A stretch of 64,000 nucleotides of DNA, from the NCBI GenBank assembly GCA_016781505.1, contig JADDQF010000130.1, positions 53,637 to 117,636 of the forward strand. Direction: 5' to 3'. The position numbers and the translations under genes are program-made. The notes beneath the pieces are model-generated. The model had not been told where the DNA came from. It ran no database searches and was given only the letters and a program-made list of their open reading frames with translations. This document shows, in pieces, positions 44,005-53,730 of this stretch; positions within the stretch are counted from its first letter, which is position 1, and every line of letters starts with the position of its first letter. The DNA comes from a bacterium. Its GTDB lineage: Bacteria > Chloroflexota > Chloroflexia > Chloroflexales > Kallotenuaceae.

Positions 44005-44075
44005 AACGCCATGCCAACGTTGCAGATGTACTAATCGGCACAAGCACCTTGCAACACCCAGCGCGCAGGAGCACG

Positions 44076-44507
44076 ATGCACAGCTCACACCACCCTGTCC
44101 GCATCCTCCTCGTCGACGACAGCGTCACGTTCCTCGACTCGGTCACGCGCTTTCTGGCGGTTGAGCCATGGCTCGCCATCGCCGGGCGAGCACATTCGGG
44201 ACCCGCAGCCCTTGACCAGGTGCTGCTGACGGAGCCTGATCTCGTACTGATGGACATTGCGATGCCAGGCATGAATGGACTGGAGGCAACCCGACAGATC
44301 AAGGCGCAGTCCAACGCGCCATTCGTTCTGATCCTGACCATGGCCGACGATCCGGAGTACCAGGTTGTTGCCGCACAGGTTGGCGCCGATGGCTTTCTGC
44401 CAAAGGTGCAGTGTCGCAGGCTATTGTTACCCCTGATTCGCTCATTATTTCCTTCGTTCACTCAAGATGGCGGCGGGGCTGACAAAGCGGTGGATTTTAC
44501 GTTGTAG
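44076..44507 (+). CDS. Single-domain response regulator (REC)
   Basis: RILLVDDSVTFLDSVTRFLAV...PDLVLMDIAMPGMNGLEATRQIK. Confidence 0.9.
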   Translation: MHSSHHPVRILLVDDSVTFLDSVTRFLAVEPWLAIAGRAHSGPAALDQVLLTEPDLVLMDIAMPGMNGLEATRQIKAQSNAPFVLILTMADDPEYQVVAAQVGADGFLPKVQCRRLLLPLIRSLFPSFTQDGGGADKAVDFTL

Positions 44508-44618
44508 GCAGGCAGTGCTTTGGCTCCACACGGGTGGAGCGGGGCTAGCTGAGCAATATCCGTGGTTGGAATGGCGGAAGCCACGGCGGTAAATTGGTTG
44601 AAATTTGGTAAATAGTTG

Positions 44619-44634
44619 TGGCACGGGCTCTGCT
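44619..44634 (+). promoter_or_regulatory. Candidate sigma-54 promoter (-24/-12)
   Basis: TGGCACG-GGCT-CTGCT against consensus TGGCACG-N4-TTGCW; upstream of MFS/acs. Confidence 0.45.
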
Positions 44635-44761
44635 GACTCGAAGGGATCACGGCTTATGCCTGCGTTCCTCTCCGCCGGAGTAAGCAGAAAGGAGCCAACT
44701 CCCTTTCAAGCCCACACAATCGTTCGCTCGCGCTTGTATGTCTCATTGAGGAGGAACCGGT

Positions 44762-46204
44762 ATGGCGAAGGAATACCGCACGCAAGGGCCACACGCTGGA
44801 AGCATGACCATGGCGTCAGCATCGACCGAAGGGGCTCAGGTTGAATCGGGAGACAACATTTGGAAAGTTATTTCCGCGTCCGCTGCCGGCACCATGATCG
44901 AATGGTATGATTTCTACCTCTTTGGAAGCCTCAGCGCCGTCTTAGCGCCGCAGTTCTTTCCGAAGACCAACCCCACCGCTGCCTTCCTCTACACGCTTGG
45001 AACCTTTGGCGCAGGCTTTGCCGCCCGACCATTCGGTGCATTAGTCTTCGGCAGAATTGGAGACCTGGTTGGTCGTAAGTACGCCTTTTTGGTGACCTTG
45101 GTCTTAATGGGTGGAGCGACAACACTTATTGGTTTGCTGCCTGGATATGCTGCAATTGGCATCGCCGCTCCGATCATTCTGCTGCTCATCCGGCTCTTGC
45201 AGGGGCTTGCCCTCGGCGGTGAGTACGGCGGCGCGGCCGTGTATGTGGCGGAGCACTCACCTGATAACAGGCGAGGCTTCTACACGAGCTTTATCCAAAC
45301 CACTGCCACGCTTGGTCTGTTCGTCTCGCTTGCCGTGATTCTCGCCGTCCGCGGCACGATGAGTCCGGAAGCGTTTGCTTCCTGGGGCTGGCGCATCCCG
45401 TTCCTGCTGTCAATCGTGCTTGTCGTGATCTCCGTGTACATCCGGACTAAAATGAGCGAGTCGCCGCTCTTCAAGAAGATGAAGGCCGAGGGGAAGACCT
45501 CCAAGGCTCCGCTCAAGGACTCTTTCGGCAACCGACGGAACTGGGCAGTTATCCTCACGGTGCTCTTCGGCGCAGCGGCTGGACAGGCGGTGATCTGGTA
45601 CGTCGGCCAGTTTTATGCCCTGTTCTTCCTCCAAAACGTGCTCAAGGTCGAGTTTAGCATGGCCAGCACGATTGTCGCTATCGCGCTGCTGCTGGGCCTA
45701 CCCTGGTTCGTCTTCTTCGGCTGGTTATCCGACCGAATCGGGCGCAAAAAGGTCATGTTGGCGGGCAACTTGCTTGGCGCTTTGGCCGTTTATCCGACTT
45801 ACCAGGCCATTGCGGCGGCGGCAGGCCCGATCGATCCGGCCACCAAGCTTGCGACCAATGCGAATCCCGTCCTGCTGACCTTCCTGGTTTGGACCCTCTT
45901 GATCTGGGTTGGCATGGTGTATGGTCCAATTGCGGCCTTTCTGGTAGAAGCCTTCCCGGCGAAAATTCGTTACACCTCGGTCTCCTTGCCGTACCACGTC
46001 GCCAACGGCTACTTCGGCGGTTTCCTGCCGCTGATCGCCGCCTCGGTAACGGCCGCCACCGGCAATATCTTTACTGGGCTGTGGTACCCGATCATCGTTG
46101 CGCTCGCGACATTCGTCATTGGTCTGTTCACACTCAAAGAGACGTACCAGATCAAATTCTTCACCGATGACGGACAGCCGGCACCAGAAGCACATACGGC
46201 ATAA
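44762..46204 (+). CDS. MFS transporter, metabolite:H+ symporter type
   Basis: MIEWYDFYLFGSLSAVLAPQFFP; FGRIGDLVGRKYAFLVTLVLMG; GLALGGEYGGAAVYVAEHSP. Confidence 0.93.
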   Translation: MAKEYRTQGPHAGSMTMASASTEGAQVESGDNIWKVISASAAGTMIEWYDFYLFGSLSAVLAPQFFPKTNPTAAFLYTLGTFGAGFAARPFGALVFGRIGDLVGRKYAFLVTLVLMGGATTLIGLLPGYAAIGIAAPIILLLIRLLQGLALGGEYGGAAVYVAEHSPDNRRGFYTSFIQTTATLGLFVSLAVILAVRGTMSPEAFASWGWRIPFLLSIVLVVISVYIRTKMSESPLFKKMKAEGKTSKAPLKDSFGNRRNWAVILTVLFGAAAGQAVIWYVGQFYALFFLQNVLKVEFSMASTIVAIALLLGLPWFVFFGWLSDRIGRKKVMLAGNLLGALAVYPTYQAIAAAAGPIDPATKLATNANPVLLTFLVWTLLIWVGMVYGPIAAFLVEAFPAKIRYTSVSLPYHVANGYFGGFLPLIAASVTAATGNIFTGLWYPIIVALATFVIGLFTLKETYQIKFFTDDGQPAPEAHTA

Positions 46205-46256
46205 TACAAGGGAGATAGTTCAGGCCGGTTAGCAGTTTAAAGATTATCTCCCGAGT

Positions 46257-46291
46257 GGGGTAGGTGTTGCCTGACTGGAAGCACCTACCCC
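46257..46291 (+). terminator. Putative hairpin between MFS and acs genes
   Basis: GGGGTAGGTG...CACCTACCCC, 10-bp stem; no T run. Confidence 0.45.
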
Positions 46292-46500
46292 GTCACCGTG
46301 ATCAACCGATTTCCCGGAGTTGGGCACACAACCCCTGACGTTCTTAGCTACACGCCGCAGTTGGTCAGCTATCTTTTGCTCGTATCTGGACCTCGTTGAC
46401 CCTAACGTCATCATTCGCTCGGCAATGTCCAGCTGATCCATCGCAACAGTATGGAACTGGTCGAGCGACACCTGATGGAAGCATGCATAAGGAGGCTGGT

Positions 46501-48492
46501 ATGACCCACAAGGAATCTCCCGTCGAGGAAATCTCTGCAACGGCATCAAAAACCACTGATCAGAATGGTGCCGGGAAGAGCGCACAACAGAAATTCTACT
46601 TGCCTCCCGAAGAGCTGGCACAGAACTCAAACATCATGGCCTACGCTCGTGAAAAAGGCTTTGCCAGCGTGGACGAGCTGTATCAGTGGACCATTCAAAA
46701 CCCCCAACAGTTTTGGGGCGAGATGGCCACGCGCTTTCTTGACTGGTACCAGCCCTGGAACCACGTGCTCGACGAGTCCCAAGCGCCCTTTTATAAATGG
46801 TTCACCCGCGCGACCACCAACATCGTCCATAACGCGATCGAGCGCCACGCGAACGGCGCAAACCGTGACAAAACCGCCCTGATCTGGGAGTCGGAGCAGG
46901 GCGAGGTGCGCCGCTTCACCTATGCCGAGTTTGCCGCCGAGGTCAACCGCTTTGCCAACGTGCTCAAAAGCCAGGGCGTTAAGCGCGGCGACATCGTCAC
47001 GGTGTACCTGTCGCGCGTGCCCGAGCTGCTCTTCGCCATGCACGCGATTGTTAAGCTTGGCGCGCTCCACTCCGTGGTGTATGGCGGCTTTTCGACCGAC
47101 GCGCTCCATTCGCGCATCTTGGATGCCAAATCGCGGGTCGTGATTACCGGCGACGGCGGCTGGATGAACAACAAGATCGTCGAGCTGAAAAAGATCACCG
47201 ACGCGGCCGTGGACGAGGCCGGCGAGGTCGTCGAGCATGTGATCGTGGTCCGTCGCACCGGCCATGATGTGATGATCAAAGAAGGCCGGGATGTCTGGTA
47301 CCACGAGCTCGCGGCCCAGCCGGGCATGGACGAGCCCTGCGCGACCGAGCAGATGGACGCCGAAGATCCGATGTTCCTGCTGTACACCTCGGGCTCGACC
47401 GGCACGCCCAAGGGGTTGGTCCATAGCTGTGGCGGCTATCAGGTTCAGGTAGCGACGACGCTCAGCTTCACCTTTGACATCAAGCCGGATGACGTGTACT
47501 GGTGCACCGCCGATCCAGGCTGGATCACCGGCCATTCCTATATCGTGTATGGTCCGATGATCCTGGGGGCGACGCAGGTGATGTACGAAGGGGCGCCGAC
47601 CTATCCCAATCCCGGCCGCTGGTGGGAGATTGCCCAAAAATACGGCGTGACCATTATTTATACCGCCCCGACTGCTGTTCGCAGCTTGATGCGCTTTGGC
47701 GACGACGTGCCCGCCCAGTACGATTTGAGCAAGCTGCGCCTGCTAGGCTCGGTCGGCGAGCCGATCAACCCCGAGGCTTGGCGCTGGTATCATCGCGTCG
47801 TGGGCCAGAACCGCTGCCCAATCATGGACACGTGGTGGCAGACCGAAACGGGCGCGTTTATGATTACGCCCAATCCCACGACCCCGCTCAAGCCCGGCTC
47901 GGGCACCAAGCCATTCCTTGGCATTGAAGCTGATGTATTGACGGAAGAAGGCCAGCCCGCCCGCCAATCCGACGACGGTCTGCTGGTGATTAAGCGGCCT
48001 TGGCCTTCGATGTTGCGCACGATCCACGGCGATCCCCAGCGCTACGTCGACACGTACTGGTCGCGCTTACCCGGCTTGTACACCGCGGGCGACTCAGCGC
48101 GCCGTGATGAGGACGGCTACTTCTGGGTGATCGGCCGCATCGACGATGTGATCAAGGTGTCGGGTTATCGGCTCGGAACGGCCGAGGTGGAGTCGGCGCT
48201 GGTGTCGCATCCGGCGGTGGCCGAGGCAGCGGCGATCGGCTTGCCCCATGAGCTCAAGGGCAATGCTATCCATACGTTTGTGATTCTGCGCCAAGGCTAC
48301 GAGGCGACCGACGCTCTGGCCGAGGAGCTGCGCAAGCACGTGGGCAAGGAGATGGGACCAATTGCCCGGCCCGAAGCAGTTAATTTCGTGCCGAACTTGC
48401 CCAAGACGCGATCAGGTAAAATCATGCGGCGTGTCCTGAAAGCACGATCGCTTGGCTTGCCCGAAGGTGATTTGAGCACGCTTGAAGGGTAG
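46501..48492 (+). CDS. acs: Acetyl-CoA synthetase (AMP-forming; acetate/propionate)
   Basis: MFLLYTSGSTGTPKGLVHS; WWQTETGAFMITP; KTRSGKIMRRVLK. Confidence 0.94.
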   Translation: MTHKESPVEEISATASKTTDQNGAGKSAQQKFYLPPEELAQNSNIMAYAREKGFASVDELYQWTIQNPQQFWGEMATRFLDWYQPWNHVLDESQAPFYKWFTRATTNIVHNAIERHANGANRDKTALIWESEQGEVRRFTYAEFAAEVNRFANVLKSQGVKRGDIVTVYLSRVPELLFAMHAIVKLGALHSVVYGGFSTDALHSRILDAKSRVVITGDGGWMNNKIVELKKITDAAVDEAGEVVEHVIVVRRTGHDVMIKEGRDVWYHELAAQPGMDEPCATEQMDAEDPMFLLYTSGSTGTPKGLVHSCGGYQVQVATTLSFTFDIKPDDVYWCTADPGWITGHSYIVYGPMILGATQVMYEGAPTYPNPGRWWEIAQKYGVTIIYTAPTAVRSLMRFGDDVPAQYDLSKLRLLGSVGEPINPEAWRWYHRVVGQNRCPIMDTWWQTETGAFMITPNPTTPLKPGSGTKPFLGIEADVLTEEGQPARQSDDGLLVIKRPWPSMLRTIHGDPQRYVDTYWSRLPGLYTAGDSARRDEDGYFWVIGRIDDVIKVSGYRLGTAEVESALVSHPAVAEAAAIGLPHELKGNAIHTFVILRQGYEATDALAEELRKHVGKEMGPIARPEAVNFVPNLPKTRSGKIMRRVLKARSLGLPEGDLSTLEG

Positions 48493-48548
48493 GCCGTCCG
48501 CAAGGAGAGCTATGAGCTTGTGCGCGAGCGTCCGACCGTGATGCCGAG

Positions 48549-48587
48549 TTTCAGCCGCAGCAGTGTCCACGATGCTGCTGCTGCGGC
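48549..48587 (+). terminator. Putative terminator hairpin downstream of acs
   Basis: CAGCCGCAGCAG...CTGCTGCGGCTG, 12-bp stem. Confidence 0.5.
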
Positions 48588-48624
48588 TGGACGCGTTCCA
48601 ACCGTAGCGTGAGGAGAATGGTAC

Positions 48625-48837
48625 ATGAGTAGCGAGCACGAAGAGCACAAGGCGACCGGCGACGAGCAGCCCGGAACCACCCCGATGAATCCCGGCGATG
48701 AGGTGCCAGCCGGAGCCCCCAACTCGGGCGAAAACATCTGCCCCGAGTGCGGCGGGAACGGCAAGGTGAATGGCCAAGCCTGCGCCAATTGCGGCGGAAC
48801 CGGATTTGTTACCGAAGCGGTCAGTGGCGGCGCTTAG
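48625..48837 (+). CDS. Small protein with one DnaJ-type CxxCxGxG zinc-finger pair
   Basis: ENICPECGGNGKVNGQACANCGGTGFVT; immediately upstream of thiolase. Confidence 0.75.
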   Translation: MSSEHEEHKATGDEQPGTTPMNPGDEVPAGAPNSGENICPECGGNGKVNGQACANCGGTGFVTEAVSGGA

Positions 48838-48856
48838 GCAGAAAGGGAGAACAGCG

Positions 48857-50044
48857 ATGAGTAATGGGCGTGAAGTCGTTGTGTTGAGCGGCGTGCGCAC
48901 GGCAATCGGTAAATACGGCGGCAGCTTGAAAGATAAACCACCTACCGAGCTTGCAGCGGCAGTCGTGCGTGAGGCGGTGAGCCGTGCCGGGGTCGATCCG
49001 CAAGCTGTCGGGCACTGTGTCTTTGGCAACGTGATCCATACCAGCATCCACGACATGTATCTAGCACGCGTTGCCGCAATTAAAGGCGGGCTGCCGGTCG
49101 AGACGCCGGCCTTTACGCTCAACCGCCTGTGCGGGAGCGGCCTCCAAGCAATCGTGTCGGCGGCCCAAACGATCCTGCAAGGTGACACCGACGTCGCTAT
49201 CGGCGGTGGCGCCGAGGTGATGAGCCGTGGCCAGTATAGCCTGCCGGGTATGCGCTGGGGCCAGCGCATGAACGACGGGGCGGTGGTCGATATGATGGTG
49301 GGCGCGCTCACCGATCCCTTCGATGATTGCCATATGGGCATTACCGCCGAAAATGTCGCCGCCAAGTGGAACATTTCCCGCGAAGATCAGGATCGGTTAG
49401 CCGTCGAGAGTCAGCACCGGGCGGCCAAGGCCATCGAGCAGGGCTACTTCAAGGAGCAGATTCTGCCGATCGAGCTCAAAGCCAAGACGGGCACGACGCA
49501 GTTCGACACGGACGAGTTCGTGCGCAAGGATGCCAGTCTGGAGGCTATGGCCAAGCTTAAGCCGGTCTTTGACCGCAACGGCAGCGTGACCGCGGGCAAT
49601 GCGGCCGGCATCAACGATGCAGCCGCGGCCGTGGTGTTGATGGAGCGCCGAGCGGCCGAAGAGCAGGGCCTCCAACCTATGGGTCGGCTTGTATCATATG
49701 CGTTTGCCGGCGTCGAGCCGAAGTATATGGGCGTCGGTCCGGTTCCGGCGGTTCGGGCGGCGCTGGATCGCGCTGGTCTCGGCGTAGGCGACATGGACGT
49801 GATCGAGCTCAATGAGGCCTTTGCCGCGCAGGCGTTGGCGGTGATGCGCGATCTGGAACTGCCGCCAGAAAAAACCAATCCGGTTGGCAGTGGTATCTCG
49901 CTGGGCCATCCCATCGGTGCGACGGGATGTATCTTGACGGTGAAAGCGCTCTTCGAATTGCAGCGCACCGGCGGGCGTTTCGCGCTGGTGACCATGTGCA
50001 TCGGCGGCGGGCAGGGCATCGCGGCGGTCTTCGAGCGCATGTAG
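48857..50044 (+). CDS. phaA: Acetyl-CoA C-acetyltransferase (beta-ketothiolase)
   Basis: NRLCGSGLQAIVSAAQ; GHPIGATGCI; MCIGGGQGIA; PHA gene context. Confidence 0.92.
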   Translation: MSNGREVVVLSGVRTAIGKYGGSLKDKPPTELAAAVVREAVSRAGVDPQAVGHCVFGNVIHTSIHDMYLARVAAIKGGLPVETPAFTLNRLCGSGLQAIVSAAQTILQGDTDVAIGGGAEVMSRGQYSLPGMRWGQRMNDGAVVDMMVGALTDPFDDCHMGITAENVAAKWNISREDQDRLAVESQHRAAKAIEQGYFKEQILPIELKAKTGTTQFDTDEFVRKDASLEAMAKLKPVFDRNGSVTAGNAAGINDAAAAVVLMERRAAEEQGLQPMGRLVSYAFAGVEPKYMGVGPVPAVRAALDRAGLGVGDMDVIELNEAFAAQALAVMRDLELPPEKTNPVGSGISLGHPIGATGCILTVKALFELQRTGGRFALVTMCIGGGQGIAAVFERM

Positions 50045-50128
50045 ACCATCGGTGCAACATGTTGCGATACGTGTTGCGCATGATCAGAGCCTGTTTTTGG
50101 TGCAACGCAGCGCATGAGGGAGGAAACG

Positions 50129-50872
50129 ATGGGACGTTTAGACAACAAAATTGCGCTAGTGACTGGAGCTTCGCGTGGGATCGGCCGCGCTATTGCGACG
50201 ATCCTGGCGCGTGAAGGAGCGGCTGTCGCGCTCAACTATCGGAGCGGCGAGGCGGAAGCACGCGCTGTGGCCGATGAAATCGCGACCTTTGGCGGCCAAA
50301 CCATGCTGGCTCAAGGCAACGTCAGCGATAAAACGGAAGCCCGTGAGATGGTCAAGCGCGTCGTCGAGCATTATGGCCGCTTGGATGTGCTGGTCAACAA
50401 TGCCGGCATTACCCGCGACCGCTCCATGCGCAAGCTGACCGACGAGGACTGGCTCGATGTCATCAACACCAATCTGAACAGCGTGTACTACTGCACGTCC
50501 GCGGCGATGGAGGGCATGATCGCCCAAAAATACGGGCGGATCATCAACATCAGCTCGTATGTCGGGCAAGCCGGCAACTTTGGTCAGGCCAATTATGCGG
50601 CCAGCAAAGGCGGCATTATTGCGTTTACCAAGACCGCCGCGATCGAGCTGGCAAAGTACAATATCACCGTCAATGCCCTCGCGCCCGGCTTTACGCTGAC
50701 CGATATGTTGGCGAAGGTGCCGGACAATGTGCAGGACCAGATCAAGGCCAAAATTCCGATGGGCCGCTTTGGGCTGCCGGAAGAGGTTGCCAAAGCGGTC
50801 TTGTTCCTGGCGGCGGACGGCGACTACATTACCGGCCAGCAGATCAACGTCAACGGCGGCGTGTACATGTAG
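50129..50872 (+). CDS. phaB: SDR, acetoacetyl-CoA reductase (3-oxoacyl reductase family)
   Basis: TGASRGIGRAIA; YxxxK motif NYAASKGG; PHA context. Confidence 0.88.
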   Translation: MGRLDNKIALVTGASRGIGRAIATILAREGAAVALNYRSGEAEARAVADEIATFGGQTMLAQGNVSDKTEAREMVKRVVEHYGRLDVLVNNAGITRDRSMRKLTDEDWLDVINTNLNSVYYCTSAAMEGMIAQKYGRIINISSYVGQAGNFGQANYAASKGGIIAFTKTAAIELAKYNITVNALAPGFTLTDMLAKVPDNVQDQIKAKIPMGRFGLPEEVAKAVLFLAADGDYITGQQINVNGGVYM

Positions 50873-50893
50873 GCTGAAGATAGGCCGTTTGCC

Positions 50894-50926
50894 GTGAACT
50901 GGCCTGTAACCGCGCAGTGGTATGTT
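50894..50926 (+). promoter_or_regulatory. PHA element copy 1 (upstream of phaE-like/phaC)
   Basis: GTGAACT-GGCC-TGTAACC-N9-TATGTT. Confidence 0.65.
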
Positions 50927-50982
50927 CACAGCATCACGAGCTGACGGCCCGTCGTCGCTATTCACTCAAAGGAGAGACGCTC

Positions 50983-51462
50983 ATGACTCAACGCCCTGAT
51001 GATGCTAATCCGTTCGATCCATTCGGCACCATGCGCTCCATGCGGGACGCCAACATGGAAGCATGGTCGAAGATGATGCAGCAGTTTGTCAATACCCAGG
51101 AATACTCGCAGGCCACCAGTGCCATGCTGGATGCTTACCACACAACCTCAGCGCCGTTTCGCAAGGCGATCGAGCAAGCGATGACGCAGGTGCTGCAGCA
51201 GTTTAACATGCCTACCCGCATGGATGTAACAAATCTGGCCGACCGGCTCACAAACATCGAGACACGGCTTGACGACCTGGACGCGCAGCTGTCGGCGCTC
51301 CAACGCGGTGGCGGAGCGGCTACCGGCGCGCAGGGCCAGGGGCAAGCCCAGGCGCCGGGCGCTCCTTCAGACGCCGCCGCGTCGATGGACCCGGTCGTGG
51401 AGCAGCTGAGCGAAACAGATAGCGGCCAAGGCGGCAATCCGCAGTCGGAGGAGCGACCGTGA
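50983..51462 (+). CDS. PhaE/PhaR-like PHA synthase partner subunit
   Basis: MPTRMDVTNLADRLTNIETRLDDLDAQLSALQ helical C-terminus; overlaps start of phaC. Confidence 0.7.
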   Translation: MTQRPDDANPFDPFGTMRSMRDANMEAWSKMMQQFVNTQEYSQATSAMLDAYHTTSAPFRKAIEQAMTQVLQQFNMPTRMDVTNLADRLTNIETRLDDLDAQLSALQRGGGAATGAQGQGQAQAPGAPSDAAASMDPVVEQLSETDSGQGGNPQSEERP

Positions 51463-52544
51463 TGAAGCAGCAGGAGATGCCCCGGACACCCGAAGACATG
51501 CGGGCAGAGCTGGAGCGCATCACGCAGCAAACACAAACGCTGAGCCGGGTACTCACAACCCGTTATCCGGTTGGACAAACACCCAAAGAGACGGTTTGGA
51601 CGTTGAACAAGGCCAAGCTGTACCGGTACATACCCCAGGTGCCACCGGAGCAGCGGCATCGCACGCCGCTGCTGCTGGTGTTTGCGATCATGAACAAGCC
51701 CGCGATTCTTGACCTGCGCCCCGGCAATAGCTTTGTGGAGTACATGGTCAAGCAGGGCTACGATGTGTACCTGCTGGATTGGGGCGTTCCCGGTCCCGAA
51801 GACAAGCACATCAAGTTCGACGACTATGCGCTCGAATATCTACCCCGTGCGATTCGTAAGCTCAAGGCAGTGTCGGGGTCCGACGAGTTTTCGATGTTGG
51901 GATGGTGCCTGGGCGCGCTGATCACGACGATCTATGCTGCGCTCCGGCCCAATGACGGGTTGAAAAACCTGCTCCTGCTCACGGCGCCGCTAGACTTCTC
52001 GGACAAAACGGCCGGTGGATTTATCCGTTGGACCAATGATAAAAACTTCGACGTCGATCAAATTCTGGCGACCTATGGCAACATGCCGGGCAAGCTGATC
52101 GACTACGGGGCGAAGGCGCTCAAGCCCGTCGAGAATTATATCGGCACCTATCTCAATCTTTGGGACAACCTCGACAATCCCAAGATCGTCGAGTCGTGGC
52201 ACGCGATGAACACCTGGGTCAACGATCTGATCCCGATGGCGGGCGCTGCATTCCAGCAACTGATCAAAGATTTCTATCGCGGCAACAAATTGGCCGAGGG
52301 CACGCTCACGATCCGGGGCGAGCGCGTAGACTTAGCCAATGTGCGGGCAAACTTGTTGAACCTCATTGCCCTATCGGATCATATCACGCCCACCTGCCAA
52401 TCCGAGACCGTGATGCCCGCCTTTGGCTCGCAGGACAAGACGTTGCTCAAGATTCCAGGTGGACATATCGGGATAATGGCGGGCAGCGGCGCGCTTAAAC
52501 GAACCTGGCCACAGATCGATCAATGGTTGGCGGCGCGGGACTAA
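51462..52544 (+). CDS. phaC: PHA synthase (class III/IV-like), Cys nucleophile
   Basis: VYLLDWGVPGPEDK; lipase-like box FSMLGWCLGALITTIYAAL; GGHIGIMAG. Confidence 0.92.
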   Translation: MKQQEMPRTPEDMRAELERITQQTQTLSRVLTTRYPVGQTPKETVWTLNKAKLYRYIPQVPPEQRHRTPLLLVFAIMNKPAILDLRPGNSFVEYMVKQGYDVYLLDWGVPGPEDKHIKFDDYALEYLPRAIRKLKAVSGSDEFSMLGWCLGALITTIYAALRPNDGLKNLLLLTAPLDFSDKTAGGFIRWTNDKNFDVDQILATYGNMPGKLIDYGAKALKPVENYIGTYLNLWDNLDNPKIVESWHAMNTWVNDLIPMAGAAFQQLIKDFYRGNKLAEGTLTIRGERVDLANVRANLLNLIALSDHITPTCQSETVMPAFGSQDKTLLKIPGGHIGIMAGSGALKRTWPQIDQWLAARD

Positions 52545-52592
52545 GTGCCCAACGGTGCAAGGCTGCTGCGCTCCTCAGGAGGAGGTATTGAT

Positions 52593-53135
52593 ATGATCCG
52601 CCAAACCACGCTTCAACCGCGTACCTCACAGCTCCGAGACGGACGTTCCGTAACGGTCCGTGCGCTAGCCGAGAGCGACCACGAGGCGATGACCCGATTT
52701 GGCTCGGCTCTGCCCGAAGATGACTGGCTGTACTTGGAGCTGGATTTTCATAACCCGAATACCATCACCCGGCTCGTAAATGCGGCCGCGGCCGAGAACT
52801 GGCGGCAGGTCGTCGCCGAGTACGAAGGGGCAATTGTGGGCTACAGCAACGTTCGCCTGCTGCCGGGCTGGAAGAGTCATGTTGCGGACACGCATCTGGT
52901 GATCAGCGAAGGCTGGCGGCGGAGTGGGCTTGGACTTGAGGTGGCCCAGACGATTTTGGAAGCTGCGCGCGACTTGGGCGTCACCAAGGTGATCGCGGAG
53001 ATGCCCGATGAGCAGCGCGCCGGCCGAGCGATCTTCAAGCACCTTGGCTTTCATGTGGAAGGCATCTTAAACAACCACGTGCGCGACCATCATGGTCATT
53101 ACCACGACATGGTGATCATGGGCTACGAGCTGTAA
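52593..53135 (+). CDS. GNAT family N-acetyltransferase
   Basis: WRRSGLGLEVAQTILEAARDLGVTKVIAEMPDEQ; RBS AGGAGG upstream. Confidence 0.88.
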   Translation: MIRQTTLQPRTSQLRDGRSVTVRALAESDHEAMTRFGSALPEDDWLYLELDFHNPNTITRLVNAAAAENWRQVVAEYEGAIVGYSNVRLLPGWKSHVADTHLVISEGWRRSGLGLEVAQTILEAARDLGVTKVIAEMPDEQRAGRAIFKHLGFHVEGILNNHVRDHHGHYHDMVIMGYEL

Positions 53136-53162
53136 CGCCGGTCCATCAATGCAGTGCCGTGT

Positions 53163-53194
53163 GAAACGAGGAGTGAACGTTCACTCCTCGTTTC
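53163..53194. terminator. 32-bp perfect palindrome; terminator or binding site
   Basis: GAAACGAGGAGTGAAC/GTTCACTCCTCGTTTC. Confidence 0.6.
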
Positions 53195-53263
53195 GTTGTC
53201 TCGTTTGTTGGCACCGATGGCTGCGGCTTGGACACCCTAAATTCACGCCCGGCTTGTGAAGTT

Positions 53264-53296
53264 TTGAACTTGGTTGTAACCGGCCTGCGGTACACT
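53264..53296 (+). promoter_or_regulatory. PHA element copy 2 (upstream of phasin-like gene)
   Basis: TTGAACT-TGGT-TGTAACC-N9-TACACT. Confidence 0.7.
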
Positions 53297-53360
53297 CACG
53301 CTATCTTAAAGAGTCGGACAACGCGCCGACACTGAATTGAATCTTTTGGAGGAATGTACC

Positions 53361-53657
53361 ATGAGCGACGCAACGACGACGCAGCAGCAGTATCGCGAAC
53401 AGTTTACGGCGGCCGGCCAGGCTACCCAGGAGGCGTTTCAGGCGGCGAATGAGGTTGCGCTTGCCACGGCGGAGTGGACCCTGCGCACTACGGAACAGGG
53501 CCTACGCTTCAGCCAAGACCTGCGGAACCAGAATGACCGCATCGCCCAGGATGCGTTTGCAACCTATCGCCGCTGCTACGAGGACGGCCTGCGCAACTGG
53601 CAAGGCTACGTCCAGAGTGTCACCGGCATCATGAACCGCTCGCTGGACCGACGGTAA
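53361..53657 (+). CDS. Phasin-like granule-associated protein
   Basis: Short all-helical Gln/Ala-rich protein in the PHA cluster; GGAGG RBS. Confidence 0.6.
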   Translation: MSDATTTQQQYREQFTAAGQATQEAFQAANEVALATAEWTLRTTEQGLRFSQDLRNQNDRIAQDAFATYRRCYEDGLRNWQGYVQSVTGIMNRSLDRR

Positions 53658-53730
53658 TATCCTTCGTGTCGGCGCCGATTGTCGGCTGCACGCTTTGCTT
53701 TGATACGGCCTGTGTTGATCGCCAACGCAT

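Noticed and set aside
46627-47637. 336-aa minus-strand ORF antisense to acs
   Set aside because: Same shadow-ORF pattern; acs is unambiguous.
48412-49374. 320-aa minus-strand ORF across the acs-phaA junction
   Set aside because: Overlaps three supported genes; Ser/Arg/Pro-rich shadow translation.
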